64,000 nucleotides of DNA from Arthrobacter sp. YD4 (GCF_030410515.1 NZ_JAUHHD010000002.1:537419-601418), one strand, 5' to 3'. Shown: positions 45,799-54,964, counted from the stretch's first letter. Notes: generated from the letters alone by a model not told the origin. Numbers and translations are program-made.

Positions 45799-46319
45799 TA
45801 GATGCCGGTCAGCCGGGCCCGTCCGATGCTGTGGCTGAAGAGGTTGAAGCCGAGGAAGGCGGGGCTGCCGTCCGCGTCGACGTCGAGGTGCTCGACGTCG
45901 ACGGCGTGCACCACCACGAGATAGCGGTGGGGGCCGTGGCCCTTGGGCGGCGCTGCCCCCACGAAGCCAGCGAATCCGGCGTCGTTCTTCAGCTGCAGGG
46001 CACCCTCCGGCAGGTGCGCGCCGTCCTTTGAGCCCGCGCCGGCCGGCAGCGAGGTGACATCCGCGGGGATGTTCAGGACGGCCCAGTGCCAGAAGCCGCT
46101 GGCCGTCGGCGCGTCCGGGTCGTAAACGGTGACGGCGTAGCTCTTGGTGCCTTCCGGGGCGCCGCTCCAGCTCAACTGCGGGGATTCGTCCTCGCCGCCG
46201 GCGCCCATGAGCCCGCTGCGCTGCGGCGGCGGGAGGGTTTCCCCGTCGGCGAAGGAATCACTGCGGAGGTCGAAGGCGGGAACGTCCGGGAGCGGGGCGT
46301 ACGGGTCGTGGGAGGTCAT
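45786..46319 (-). CDS. PEBP / YbhB-YbcL family (Raf kinase inhibitor-like) protein
   Basis: The 177 residues show the PEBP fold: '[20 protein letters not shown]' with '[20 protein letters not shown]' (the CR1 ligand site DPDxP, and HW), and '[20 protein letters not shown]' (CR2). PEBP proteins bind phosphate-like ligands or small molecules; the bacterial role is unknown. No signal peptide. The start ATG 46319 gives [13 protein letters not shown] short exact repeat duplicates its final codons and stop. Confidence 0.92.
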   Translation of the reverse strand: MTSHDPYAPLPDVPAFDLRSDSFADGETLPPPQRSGLMGAGGEDESPQLSWSGAPEGTKSYAVTVYDPDAPTASGFWHWAVLNIPADVTSLPAGAGSKDGAHLPEGALQLKNDAGFAGFVGAAPPKGHGPHRYLVVVHAVDVEHLDVDADGSPAFLGFNLFSHSIGRARLTGIYEQH

Positions 46320-46354
46320 GGCTGCCTTTCAGGTCTAACGCGGAGGTCGGGAGC

Positions 46355-47323
46355 TTACGGGGCCGTGCTGGTGTTCACGCTACCAAGTTCCATTGCGGAG
46401 AGTTCCGCGCGGCCGGGCGGATTGGCGCCGGCCCGGGAGACGGTGACGGCGGCGGCCGCCGCGGCGTGCACCAGGAGCTCGCGCAGGCTGCCGGCGGAAA
46501 GGGAGCGCAGCTCGCCGCGGTTCTGCGCACCGTCCAAGCCGCGGTCCACGATGCCGGACAGCAGCGCCGCCATGAAGGAGTCCCCCGCCCCCACGGTGTC
46601 CGCCACCTTGACCCGCGGCGCCGGGGCCTGCGCTTCGCCGTCGGCGTTGACGCCCCAGGGGCCGTCCGCGCCGCGGGTGACCACCACCAGCGCGGGGCCC
46701 TCGGAGCCGCCCAGGGTGAGCCAGCGCCGGGCCGAATCCAGCGGATCCACGCCGGGGTAGAGCCATTCGAGGTCCTCGTCCGAGGCCTTGACGACGTCGG
46801 CGAGGGCGACGAACTTTTCGGCCTGGTGCCGGGCGTAGTCGGCGTCGGTGATGATGCTGGGTCGGCAGTTCGGGTCGAAACCGATCGTGGCGGAGGGATG
46901 GGCGCGTTCGACGGCGGCGAATACGGCGGCGGCGCCGGGCGCCAGCATGGTGGCGATGGAGCCGGTGTGCAGCAGGGTGGTGGCCTGCAGCATGCGCGGC
47001 AGCCGCTCGGTCAGGTCGGGCAGCTGCCAGGCGAGGTCGAAGGTGTAGCTGGCCGCCCCGGCGTCGTCGATCAGTGCCGTCGCCACCGAGGTGGGCAGGT
47101 CATCGGGGCCGAGGGGCAGCAGCACGGAGCCGGATTTCAGGTGCGCCGCCACCGCGTCGCCGTACTCGTCCCGGCCGTAGCGGCCGATGAACTGGACCGG
47201 GTGGTCCAGCCGGGCCAAACCGATGGCGACGTTCAAGGGGCTGCCGCCGACGTGGGCCTGGGTGCCGGAGGACCGCTGGACGACATCTACCAAGGCCTCG
47301 CCAATGACTGTGAGCATGGTCAT
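46355..47323 (-). CDS. PfkB-family sugar kinase (fructokinase-like)
   Basis: The 322 residues begin with the PfkB N-terminal 'TMLTVIGEALVDVVQRSSGT' then 'HVGGSPLNVAIGLARLDH', and end with the ATP-binding/catalytic 'VKVADTVGAGDSFMAALLSG' (DTxGAGD). Members phosphorylate fructose, ribokinase-type sugars or 2-keto-3-deoxygluconate; fructokinase is the closest guess. ATG 47323 begins MTMLTVIGEA. It is divergent from the CsoR-operator MFS gene, sharing a 77-base intergenic region. Confidence 0.88.
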   Translation of the reverse strand: MTMLTVIGEALVDVVQRSSGTQAHVGGSPLNVAIGLARLDHPVQFIGRYGRDEYGDAVAAHLKSGSVLLPLGPDDLPTSVATALIDDAGAASYTFDLAWQLPDLTERLPRMLQATTLLHTGSIATMLAPGAAAVFAAVERAHPSATIGFDPNCRPSIITDADYARHQAEKFVALADVVKASDEDLEWLYPGVDPLDSARRWLTLGGSEGPALVVVTRGADGPWGVNADGEAQAPAPRVKVADTVGAGDSFMAALLSGIVDRGLDGAQNRGELRSLSAGSLRELLVHAAAAAAVTVSRAGANPPGRAELSAMELGSVNTSTAP

Positions 47324-47373
47324 ACTCTGCCAGAGAATCCTGCACGGCGCCGCTCCCGGACCACTTTCTAGTG

Positions 47374-47389
47374 ATACCCCCAGGGGTAT
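47374..47389. promoter_or_regulatory. CsoR/CstR-type operator
   Basis: ATACCCC-CA-GGGGTAT (47374-47389) is a perfect 7-2-7 inverted repeat matching the known operator of CsoR-family repressors (copper-, persulfide- or nickel/cobalt-sensing). It overlaps TATATT/TATTAT at 47387-47394, a good -10 box that would place the transcription start at about 47400, next to the MFS start codon at 47401. No CsoR-type gene is in the window. Confidence 0.75.
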
Positions 47390-47400
47390 ATTATTGAGGC

Positions 47401-48723
47401 ATGTCGACTCCCGCCCCCAGCCATGCCGCGCGCCGCGATGCCGTCGGTTCCGCCGTCATCCTTGGCCTGCGCAGCAACCTCCCGCAGTTCCTGCTGCTGG
47501 TGGCGGTCAACGCCCTGGTGGGAGGAACCCTGGGCCAGGAACGCACCGTGCTGCCGCTGCTGGCCGGCGACGTGTTCCACCTTGACTCCTACAGCTCCGC
47601 CCTGACGTACATTCTGGCCTTCGGGCTGGCCAAGGCGGCCACCAACTACGCCGCCGGAACACTGTCGGACCGGTTCGGGCGCAAGCCGGTGCTGGTGGCC
47701 GGCTGGCTGATCGCCCTCCCGGTGCCGCTGCTGCTGATCTTCGGGTCCAGCTGGGCCTGGATCGTTGCCGCCAACGTCGTGTTGGGCCTGAGCCAGGGCC
47801 TGACCTGGTCCACCACCGTGGTGATGAAAATGGATCTGGTGGGACCGCACCGCCGGGGCCTGGCCATGGGCTTCAACGAGGCGGCAGGCTACCTGGGTGT
47901 CGCCGGCACCGCACTCTTCACCGGCTATCTCGCGGCGACCTACGGCCTGCGGCCGGCCCCGTTCCTGCTGGGCGCCGCATTCATTGCCGTGGGTCTGGGC
48001 CTGTCCATCCTCACCGTCCGCGAAACGCACCACCACGCCAAGGCCGAGGCGGCATCACGCTCCGGTTCCGTGGCGGAGACCCAGCCGGGTGCGGCGGCGG
48101 GTCCGGCTGCGGGCGCTGCTTCGGGCGGACTCAGCAGCCGCGAGGTCTTCACGCTCACCAGCTTCCGGGACCGCTCCCTGTCCGCGGTGAGCCAGGCCGG
48201 GATGGTGAACAACCTCAACGATGGCCTCGCCTGGGGACTGTTTCCGGTGCTGTTCACCAGCGCAGGCCTGCCGCTGGAGCAGGTGGGGATCCTGGCCGCC
48301 GTGTACCCGGCGGTCTGGGGCGCGGTGCAGCTGGTCACCGGGGCGGCGTCCGACCGCTTCGGCCGGAAGTGGCTGATCGCCGGCGGGATGGGCGTGCAGG
48401 CGGCGGGCCTGGTGATGGTCGCGGCGGGCCACGGGTTCGGCGTCTGGCTGGCCGCCGCCGTGCTGATGGGCGTCGGGACGGCCATGGTCTACCCCACGCT
48501 GCTGGCAGCGATCGGCGACGTCGCCCATCCGGGCTGGCGGGCACGGTCCGTGGGCGTCTACCGGCTCTGGCGCGACGGCGGCTTCGCCGTGGGCGCACTG
48601 TTGTCCGGCATCCTGGCCGACGCCTACGGGATTCCGTCGACGATCATGGTGGTGGCCGCCCTCACCGCGGCGTCCGGCGTGGTGGTAGCCCTGCGGATGC
48701 GCGGCACGGACCACCGGCGCTAA
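47401..48723 (+). CDS. MFS transporter under a CsoR-type operator
   Basis: The 440-residue protein has 12 helices with the MFS loop 'GTLSDRFGRKPVLVAGWLIA' between helices 2 and 3 and again 'GAASDRFGRKWLIAGGMGVQ' in the second half, plus a hydrophilic Ala/Gly-rich central loop. The class is drug/metabolite exporters. Its ATG at 47401 lies 11 bases past a CsoR-like operator and is probably at or next to the transcription start, making a leaderless message likely; the only ribosome-site-like bases (GAGG) are 1 base away. If the operator is copper- or persulfide-specific, the transporter may export a thiol, sulfur or metal-linked compound; that is inference. Confidence 0.88.
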   Translation: MSTPAPSHAARRDAVGSAVILGLRSNLPQFLLLVAVNALVGGTLGQERTVLPLLAGDVFHLDSYSSALTYILAFGLAKAATNYAAGTLSDRFGRKPVLVAGWLIALPVPLLLIFGSSWAWIVAANVVLGLSQGLTWSTTVVMKMDLVGPHRRGLAMGFNEAAGYLGVAGTALFTGYLAATYGLRPAPFLLGAAFIAVGLGLSILTVRETHHHAKAEAASRSGSVAETQPGAAAGPAAGAASGGLSSREVFTLTSFRDRSLSAVSQAGMVNNLNDGLAWGLFPVLFTSAGLPLEQVGILAAVYPAVWGAVQLVTGAASDRFGRKWLIAGGMGVQAAGLVMVAAGHGFGVWLAAAVLMGVGTAMVYPTLLAAIGDVAHPGWRARSVGVYRLWRDGGFAVGALLSGILADAYGIPSTIMVVAALTAASGVVVALRMRGTDHRR

Positions 48724-48733
48724 ACGACCGCAA

Positions 48734-48758
48734 GGCGGGGCCGACGTCGCGCCCCGCC
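48734..48758 (+). terminator. Hairpin between MFS and nhaA
   Basis: GGCGGGGC at 48734-48741 pairs with GCCCCGCC at 48751-48758 across a 9-base loop. It begins 11 bases after the MFS stop and lies between convergent genes, so it could end both. There is no T tract. Confidence 0.45.
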
Positions 48759-48762
48759 CCGG

Positions 48763-48802
48763 CCGCCGTCGTCGTTAGGAACCCGCCGCCGTCGTCAGGA
48801 AC
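48763..48802. repeat. 20-base tandem duplication containing the nhaA stop
   Basis: CCGCCGTCGTCGTTAGGAAC (48763-48782) and CCGCCGCCGTCGTCAGGAAC (48783-48802) are adjacent and differ at two positions. The second copy includes the nhaA stop (TGA on the minus strand, 48795-48797), and the first has TAA in the same place. Confidence 0.65.
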
Positions 48803-50204
48803 CCGCAGCGTCCCGCTGGTAGACGTCCGGAATACCGTCCTGGTCCGAATCCCGGCGCTCCTCTTCCTCCGCGATCCGGTACTGCCGGTTCCGGGTGGTG
48901 AGCACCGCGCTGGCGAGCAGGGCCGCGATGAAGGAGGCCGCCAGGATGCCAACCTTCGCGTGGTCGTCGTGGGGGCTGCCCTGGCCGAAGCTCAGCTCTG
49001 CCACCAGCAGCGAGACGGTGAACCCGATGCCGGCGAGGATGGACACCCCGGTGATATCGATCCAGCGCAGCGAGCCGTCCAGCCGCGCGCGGGTCAGTTT
49101 GGTCAGCAGCCACGTGGTCGCCAGAATGCCGATCGGCTTCCCGAGGACCAGCGCCACGATGATGCCCAGAGCCACCGGATCCGACAGCGCCGAGCCCAGG
49201 CCCTCCCAGCCGCCGACCGCCACCCCGGCGGAGAAGAACGCGAAGACCGGCACGGCCACGCCGGCCGAGATGGGCCGGAAGCGGTGCTCGAAAATCTCCG
49301 AGAGGCCGGGCCCGGCCTCGGGTCCGCCGCTGGCCTGCGAACGGATCACCGGGATGGCAAAGCCCAACAGCACGCCGGCCACCGTGGCATGGATTCCGGA
49401 GGCGTGGACCAGGGCCCAGGTGATGACACCCAGGGGCAGCAGGATCAGCCAGGCGGCGGGAGCCTTCAGGCCGAAGAATCGCCGGTACCGGTGGGCCAGG
49501 AACGTGTAGAGGCCCAGCGGCACGAGCGCCAGCAGCAGGGGCAGCACATGCAATTCCCCGGAATAGAACACCGCGATGATGGTGATGGCGATCAGGTCGT
49601 CCACCACCGCAAGGGTGAGCAGGAAGATCCGCAGGGCACTGGGCAGGTGCGAGCCGATGATCGCCAGGACGGCAACGGCGAACGCGATGTCCGTTGCGGT
49701 GGGAATGGCCCAGCCCCGGAGCGTCTCGGCGTTGCCCAGGTTCACCAGCACGTACAGCACCGCCGGTACCAGGACGCCGCCCGCCGCGGCCGCCACCGGG
49801 ACGATCGATTTGCTCAATTGCCGGAGGTCGCCGGCAATGAATTCGCGCTTGAGTTCGAGCCCCACCAGGAAAAAGAAGATCGCCAGCAGGCCGTCCGCTG
49901 CCCAGGCGCCGAGGCTCAGGTTCAGATGCCAGGGTTCGTAGCCGATGGTCAGGTCGCGGAGCGCGAAGTAGCTCCCCGACGCCGGGGAGTTCGCCCAGAT
50001 CAGGGCGACGACGGCGGCGGCCACCAGCAGCGCGCCGCCGACGGTTTCCTTGCGAAGGATTTCGCCGATGCGCAGTGATTCGGCGTAGCTGCCGCGGCTG
50101 AACAGGGCGGGACGGGAGGCGGGCTGCTCTGGACCCGACGTCTTCTGGCCCGGCGTCTTCGGTCCCGGCGGCTGCGGGGAAGGGGTCGTGGGTGTCTGGC
50201 TCAT
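48795..50204 (-). CDS. nhaA: Na+/H+ antiporter NhaA
   Basis: The 469-residue antiporter exports sodium in exchange for protons, aiding pH and salt tolerance. The NhaA core begins after a Pro-rich tail (about 1-35, not conserved) with '[20 protein letters not shown]' and '[20 protein letters not shown]' (a signature near helix 2), then '[20 protein letters not shown]' with the ion-binding TD-D segment and '[20 protein letters not shown]' (second Asp pair). A basic/acidic tail follows. ATG 50204 has GAGGA eight bases upstream, better than GTG 50219. The gene is convergent to the MFS gene. Confidence 0.95.
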   Translation of the reverse strand: MSQTPTTPSPQPPGPKTPGQKTSGPEQPASRPALFSRGSYAESLRIGEILRKETVGGALLVAAAVVALIWANSPASGSYFALRDLTIGYEPWHLNLSLGAWAADGLLAIFFFLVGLELKREFIAGDLRQLSKSIVPVAAAAGGVLVPAVLYVLVNLGNAETLRGWAIPTATDIAFAVAVLAIIGSHLPSALRIFLLTLAVVDDLIAITIIAVFYSGELHVLPLLLALVPLGLYTFLAHRYRRFFGLKAPAAWLILLPLGVITWALVHASGIHATVAGVLLGFAIPVIRSQASGGPEAGPGLSEIFEHRFRPISAGVAVPVFAFFSAGVAVGGWEGLGSALSDPVALGIIVALVLGKPIGILATTWLLTKLTRARLDGSLRWIDITGVSILAGIGFTVSLLVAELSFGQGSPHDDHAKVGILAASFIAALLASAVLTTRNRQYRIAEEEERRDSDQDGIPDVYQRDAAGS

Positions 50205-50318
50205 CTGGGAAGTCCTCACGGTGGGGTCGGCGAAATCATGCCGACCAGACTTCCCGGCGCACCTGACTCCAGTCTAGGCGATGGGCACGGCTCACCGATG
50301 GCCGGTCCTGTCGCCGGC

Positions 50319-51212
50319 TCAGGCGAGCAGCTGCTGGACCAGTTCCCGCGACTTCCGGTAGGCCGGCGCCTTCGTATCGATGAGGGCGAAGTGGTCGCCG
50401 GGGACCTTGACCAGCTGAACCGCGGCTCCGGCGGCCCGGCCGGCGGCGGCATACGTCTCGGACTGGCTGATCGGGACGGTGTCGTCCTCCGTGGTGTGGA
50501 TCGCAACGACGGGTACGTCCAGGGGCAGCGCGGTCATGGGGTCCGCATACTTATGCCGTTTGGGGTATCTGTCCGAGGAGCCGCCCAGGAAGTTGCTGAC
50601 GGCCCCGTTGCTGAGGTCCAGCCTGTCCGCCTCGGCCAGGTTCAGCAGACCGGACTGGCTCACGACGCCCGTCAGGTGCACCGCCGCGCCGTCGTCGTTA
50701 CGCTGCAGTTGCCGGTCCGCGTCCGGAAGTCCCAGCGCGCCCAGCCGGCTCCGCCCAGCGGCCCAGACGGCCAGATGGCCGCCCGCCGAGTGGCCCAGCG
50801 CTACCACGCGGTCCAGGCCCAGGCCGTGCTCGCCGGCGGCATCCCGGAGCTTGTCGATGCCGTTCAGGACGTCCGCGAAGGTCTGCGGCCAGCCGCCGCC
50901 ATTGCCGGCCCGGCGGTACTCGAGGTTCCAGGCGGCCATGCCGTGGCTCGCGAGGTCCTTGGCCAGCGGCTCGCCCAGTTCGGCCCCGTACTGCGAACGC
51001 CAGTAGCCGCCGTGAATGACCACCGCCACGCCCCTGGTTTCGGTGCCGCCGGGCAGGAACAACTCGGCCCACTGGCTGGGGTCGTCCCCGTAGTGATACT
51101 TCTGCCGCTTCACGGTGTCCTCCGGGGGGCCGGGTGAGCATGCCACGGCGGCGGCCCCCAGAGCCGCCGTAGCCGCGGCACCGAGCAACACCCGACGCCG
51201 CAGATCAGCCAT
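50319..51212 (-). CDS. Exported alpha/beta hydrolase (esterase/lipase, probable Tat lipoprotein)
   Basis: The 297 residues begin 'MADLRRRVLLGAAATAALGA', a twin-arginine-type signal (RRRVLL), with a lipobox 'AAAVAC' at Cys 25; it is likely a Tat-exported lipoprotein. The mature part has 'VAVVIHGGYWRSQYGAELGE' (HGG oxyanion) and the nucleophile elbow 'RVVALGHSAGGHLAVWAAGR' (GxSxG), with a late Asp/His in 'TTEDDTVPISQSE' and 'GDHFALID'. This is the BD-FAE/esterase type that hydrolyses small acyl esters. It is divergent from the RelA/SpoT-domain gene. Confidence 0.88.
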   Translation of the reverse strand: MADLRRRVLLGAAATAALGAAAVACSPGPPEDTVKRQKYHYGDDPSQWAELFLPGGTETRGVAVVIHGGYWRSQYGAELGEPLAKDLASHGMAAWNLEYRRAGNGGGWPQTFADVLNGIDKLRDAAGEHGLGLDRVVALGHSAGGHLAVWAAGRSRLGALGLPDADRQLQRNDDGAAVHLTGVVSQSGLLNLAEADRLDLSNGAVSNFLGGSSDRYPKRHKYADPMTALPLDVPVVAIHTTEDDTVPISQSETYAAAGRAAGAAVQLVKVPGDHFALIDTKAPAYRKSRELVQQLLA

Positions 51213-51331
51213 GCCCAGAGCCTACCGTGGGCCCTGGTCCGGGCGGCGGAGGCCCGGGCGGACGTCCACGGGGAACCGGAGGGCGGCGGGGCCCGGGCAC
51301 GCTGTCGGTGCCGCACCGTATGCTGGGGCGC

Positions 51332-52438
51332 ATGGCAAGCAACTGGGACCGTCTGGACCCCGCACTGCGCGAATCGGTGCAGGAAAACGTGGAGCTCTAC
51401 GAGCGGGTCCGCCCTGCCCTGAAACTCGTGACCCGGGACGTACTGCTGACGCTGCGGACCATGCTGAAGGGCACCGAGGTGACCCCGCTGTTCGTCACCG
51501 GGCGGACCAAGACGGTGGAATCCTTCCGCGAGAAGATCTCCCGGGTAGAGGAATCGGTGGAACCCGGGGCGCCGCCGGTGCTGAAGTTCCCGGACCCGTT
51601 CCGGACGCTCAATGACATGGTGGGAATCCGGGTGATCACCAAGCTTCCGGCGGAGAACGCCGTCGTGGCCAACCTGATCAAGCGGCAGCGTCAGCTCTTC
51701 GATTGCCGCGGTGACCGGGAAAAGGACATCGGCTCGATCGAGTCGGGGACCTACGGGTACTCCAGCCGGCACCTGATCCTGCGCAGCATCCAGAATGAGG
51801 CGGTCAAGGAGTACCAGCAGGTTTTCAACCCGGAGGCCCAGCCCAACGGCAGCTATTTCTTCGAATGCCAGATCCGGACGGTCTTCGCCCACGCCTGGAG
51901 CGAGATCGAGCACGACATCCGTTTCAAGGCCGAGGACCCGCGCGCCTGGACCCCGCAGTTCGACCGGCAGTTCACCGCGACCGCCGCGATGCTCGAGACG
52001 GTGGAAAGCGCGTTCGCCGACCTGCACGAACGCTACGAGGAGGTCCGCGGCTACTGGGACATGGAGGGCGAGGGAGCCGCGCAGCTGACGCCGAACCGGA
52101 TCCGCGACGTCTGGCGGACCCTGCTGCCGCACGTTGACCGGAAGGTCGACGACGACTGGGGCTGGGCCGCGGAACTGATGGCGGCCCACGGGCTGAACCA
52201 GACCGTGGAGCTCGCGGGGCTGCTGAGCGCTGCCCGCATCACCGAGGTCCGCAAGGCCCTGGACCACCGCTACTCGCCCGGGCCGGACCGGCTGCTCGAT
52301 GACCTGCTGCTCTGGGAGTACGGGCACGCCCACATCGACCTCACGGCCGAGCCCGCCGATACCGTGCCGCACCCCCGCCGGGACAGCCTGCTGCGCCGCC
52401 TGAAGCAGATCGAGCGTTACCGGCTCACCAAGGGGTAG
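51332..52438 (+). CDS. RelA/SpoT-domain (p)ppGpp synthetase-like protein
   Basis: The 368-residue protein has the nucleotidyltransferase domain but no HD hydrolase, TGS or ACT domains: 'FRTLNDMVGIRVITKLPAEN', 'SGTYGYSSRHLILR' and the signature 'FECQIRTVFAHAWSEIEHDI' (ExQIRTxxxHAWAExEHDxxY). This is the GTP-pyrophosphokinase family, a small alarmone synthetase or an effector related to it (e.g. toxSAS-like or SAS). The C-terminal 130 residues, Trp/Leu/Asp-rich, lack domains I can name. ATG 51332 is preferred to ATG 51320; a GGGG ribosome site sits close by. It is convergent to peptidase E. Confidence 0.8.
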   Translation: MASNWDRLDPALRESVQENVELYERVRPALKLVTRDVLLTLRTMLKGTEVTPLFVTGRTKTVESFREKISRVEESVEPGAPPVLKFPDPFRTLNDMVGIRVITKLPAENAVVANLIKRQRQLFDCRGDREKDIGSIESGTYGYSSRHLILRSIQNEAVKEYQQVFNPEAQPNGSYFFECQIRTVFAHAWSEIEHDIRFKAEDPRAWTPQFDRQFTATAAMLETVESAFADLHERYEEVRGYWDMEGEGAAQLTPNRIRDVWRTLLPHVDRKVDDDWGWAAELMAAHGLNQTVELAGLLSAARITEVRKALDHRYSPGPDRLLDDLLLWEYGHAHIDLTAEPADTVPHPRRDSLLRRLKQIERYRLTKG

Positions 52439-52450
52439 GACACAGCGGAG

Positions 52451-53191
52451 CTAGAGCGCCGTGGGCTCCAGCCTCTCCTCGAGGACGCCGGCCTCGGGTG
52501 TTCCGGGCCGCTCGAGCCGCACCCGGTAGGCCGCCTTGCCGGGGACTTCGGTGACCACGTCGGCGAGGTCGGTGCCGCGGTAGACCAGGCCCACGCCGTC
52601 GTCGGTGCAGTGCGTCTCCCCCAGCGTGCCGTCGGCCACCAGCCGGTGCACCGTGGGACGGCGCGCGGCCTCGGTGTCGTAGTGGACGCCATTGTCGTAC
52701 GGCAACAGTGCCAGCCCGTTGTCCACGGCCCGGAGTTCCGGGCCGAACGAGTCGGTGGTGCCTCCCTTGAACCAGCAGATGGAGCCGGCGGAGACCCCGG
52801 CGAGGACGACGCCGGCCTCCCAGACGCGGCGGAAGATGCCGTCCAGGCCGTGTGCGCGCCAGACCGCCAGGAGATTGACCACCGAGCCGCCGTTGACCCA
52901 AACGACGTCCTGGCCTAGCAGGTACTCCTCGATGTTCCCGACGTTCGGCATGGTGAACAGGTTCAGGTGGCTGAGGTCGAACTTGGCTACCCTGCCGGCC
53001 TCGCTGAGTTCGTGGTTGAACCAGCGCTGGTCGCCGCTGGCCGTGCCGACATGGCTGATCCGCGGCGCCCGCCCGGAGACCCCCGACAGTTCGACGGCGT
53101 GATGCACCAGTTTGTTGAACTCGAAACGGGTCCGGGTGCCGGGGCGCAGGCCGCCGGACGTGGCGAGGATGGTGGGACTGTCGGCGGTCAT
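52451..53191 (-). CDS. Peptidase E-like serine peptidase (S51 family)
   Basis: The 246 residues carry the nucleophile-elbow motif 'VVLAGVSAGSICWFKGG' (GxSAGS) of the S51/dipeptidase E group. Peptidase E cleaves Asp-X dipeptides in the cytosol; cyanophycinases use the same fold but have extra regions absent here. 'LATSGGLRPGTRTRFE', 'GQDVVWVNGGSVVNLLAVWR' and 'TVHRLVADGTLGETHCTDDG' also fit. It is divergent from the phospholipase D gene (130 bases) and convergent to the RelA/SpoT-domain gene. Confidence 0.85.
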   Translation of the reverse strand: MTADSPTILATSGGLRPGTRTRFEFNKLVHHAVELSGVSGRAPRISHVGTASGDQRWFNHELSEAGRVAKFDLSHLNLFTMPNVGNIEEYLLGQDVVWVNGGSVVNLLAVWRAHGLDGIFRRVWEAGVVLAGVSAGSICWFKGGTTDSFGPELRAVDNGLALLPYDNGVHYDTEAARRPTVHRLVADGTLGETHCTDDGVGLVYRGTDLADVVTEVPGKAAYRVRLERPGTPEAGVLEERLEPTAL

Positions 53192-53320
53192 GGGTGCGGG
53201 TTCCTCCGGCGGTATCAGGGGCGGTGTGCTTCGAGACTAGCCGTCATCGGCGCGCCAGCGGCTACCTTTGGAGGCAGGCGGCAGGCTACCTCCCGCCCCG
53301 ACAGCCGAAAGAAGGTCTGG

Positions 53321-54880
53321 ATGGACAGCGACGCCGGTGCATGGTTCCTCAGCGGCCCGGAGCGGGGAAACCCCGCCAGCGAGGTCCAGGACGGCCGGAA
53401 CGGAGGTCCCGCCTGGTCGGAGGGGAACCTGGTCCGGCCCCTGGTGCACGGGGCCACCTACTTCGCCCGCCTGCACGAGGAACTGTCCTCCCTGACCGCC
53501 GGCGACCGCGTCTGGTTCACGGACTGGCGCGGCGACGCCAACGAGCGCCTGGTGCCCGACGGCCCCACCATCGGCGACCTGCTGGCATCCCTGGCGCGCT
53601 CCGGCGTCGAGGTCCGCGGCCTGGTGTGGCGCTCCCACGGTGAGCGCATCTCCGCCCCGATCAGCGGCCGCTCCAACGAGCGGTTGGGCCGCGAGATTAA
53701 CGACGCCGGCGGCGAGGTCCTGCTCGACCAGCGCGTGCGGATGTTTGGCTCCCACCACCAGAAACTGGTGGTGATCCGCCGCCGGGATGATCCGGCCCGG
53801 GACGTGGCGTTCGTCGGCGGCCTGGACCTGTCGCACAGCCGCAGGGACGATGCCGGCCACGCCGGGGATCCGCAGGCCGTGGAGATGGACCCGCGCTATG
53901 GTGACCGCCCGCCGTGGCATGACGCCGCCCTGGAGCTGCGCGGTCCCGTCGTGGCGGACGTGTTGGCCGTCTTCGCCGAACGCTGGAACGACCCCCACCC
54001 CCTGGACCGCAAGACCCCCTACCGGATGCTGCTGCAGCGCCTGGCCCGGATGCCGCGGCATCCCGAACCGCTTCCGGAGACGGCGCCGCCGCCCCCGCCG
54101 GCGGGTGGCCACGCGGTCCAGTTGCTGCGCACCTACGGGGTGAAGCGGCCGCCCTTCCCGTTCGCGTCCGACGGCGAACGCAGCATCGCCCGTGCCTACG
54201 CGAAGGCGTTCGGCCGCGCGAGGTCGCTGATCTACATCGAGGACCAGTATCTGTGGTCCCCCGAGGTGGCGGACGGGATCGCCCAGGCCCTGGAACGCAA
54301 TCCCGACCTTCGGGTGATCGCCGTCGTGCCGCGCTATCCGGACTCGGACGGCAGCCTGGGCGGGCCGCCCCGCCGGCTTGGCCAGCTGAAGGCCCTGCAC
54401 CGGCTGCACCGGGCCGCACCGGACCGGGTGTCCGTGTTCGACCTGGAAAACGCCGACGGAACCCCGGTGTACGTCCACGCCAAGGTCTGCATCATCGACG
54501 ACACCTGGTTCACCTGCGGTTCGGATAACTTCAACCTCCGGTCCTGGACCACGGACAGCGAACTGACCTGCGCCGTTGTGGCCCCGGCCCTGGCCCGGGA
54601 GCTCCGGCACGAACTCTGGGCCGAGCACCTGGGCCTGGACCCGGCCGACCCCCGGATGGACGACGCCGATTCCTGGTCCGGCCTCTGGGAGGGGACGGCG
54701 GCCGCGCTGCAGAACTGGCACGACGGAGGCCGCCCGGGGCACCGCCCCGCGGGCCAGGTACGCCGCCACTCCGTCGAGACCGTGACCCGGCTGCAGCGGC
54801 TCTGGGCCGAACCGCTCTACCGTCTCGTCGTTGACCCGGACGGCAGGCCGCGGCGGCTGCGGGGAACCACTCAGTTCTAG
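53321..54880 (+). CDS. Phospholipase D-like protein with two HKD regions
   Basis: The 519-residue protein (MDSDAGAWFLSGPERGNP) has two PLD cores. The first holds 'MFGSHHQKLVVIRRRDD' with H-x-K but Arg, not Asp, at the usual position after four residues, then 'DVAFVGGLDLSHSRRDD'; the second 'VYVHAKVCIIDDTWFTCGSD' is a complete HxKxxxxD. Proteins of this architecture in actinobacteria are phosphodiesterases of phospholipids or cardiolipin-synthase-like enzymes; no signal peptide is evident, so the site is probably cytosolic. A GAAGG site precedes ATG 53321. No homologue neighbour; monocistronic. Confidence 0.88.
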   Translation: MDSDAGAWFLSGPERGNPASEVQDGRNGGPAWSEGNLVRPLVHGATYFARLHEELSSLTAGDRVWFTDWRGDANERLVPDGPTIGDLLASLARSGVEVRGLVWRSHGERISAPISGRSNERLGREINDAGGEVLLDQRVRMFGSHHQKLVVIRRRDDPARDVAFVGGLDLSHSRRDDAGHAGDPQAVEMDPRYGDRPPWHDAALELRGPVVADVLAVFAERWNDPHPLDRKTPYRMLLQRLARMPRHPEPLPETAPPPPPAGGHAVQLLRTYGVKRPPFPFASDGERSIARAYAKAFGRARSLIYIEDQYLWSPEVADGIAQALERNPDLRVIAVVPRYPDSDGSLGGPPRRLGQLKALHRLHRAAPDRVSVFDLENADGTPVYVHAKVCIIDDTWFTCGSDNFNLRSWTTDSELTCAVVAPALARELRHELWAEHLGLDPADPRMDDADSWSGLWEGTAAALQNWHDGGRPGHRPAGQVRRHSVETVTRLQRLWAEPLYRLVVDPDGRPRRLRGTTQF

Positions 54881-54964
54881 AAGGAGGATCCTGACCACCG
54901 GCGGCCGCACGGGCTGACCCACCTGACCTGCGGATCCATGCCAGACGCATCATCGGCGCGCCGC

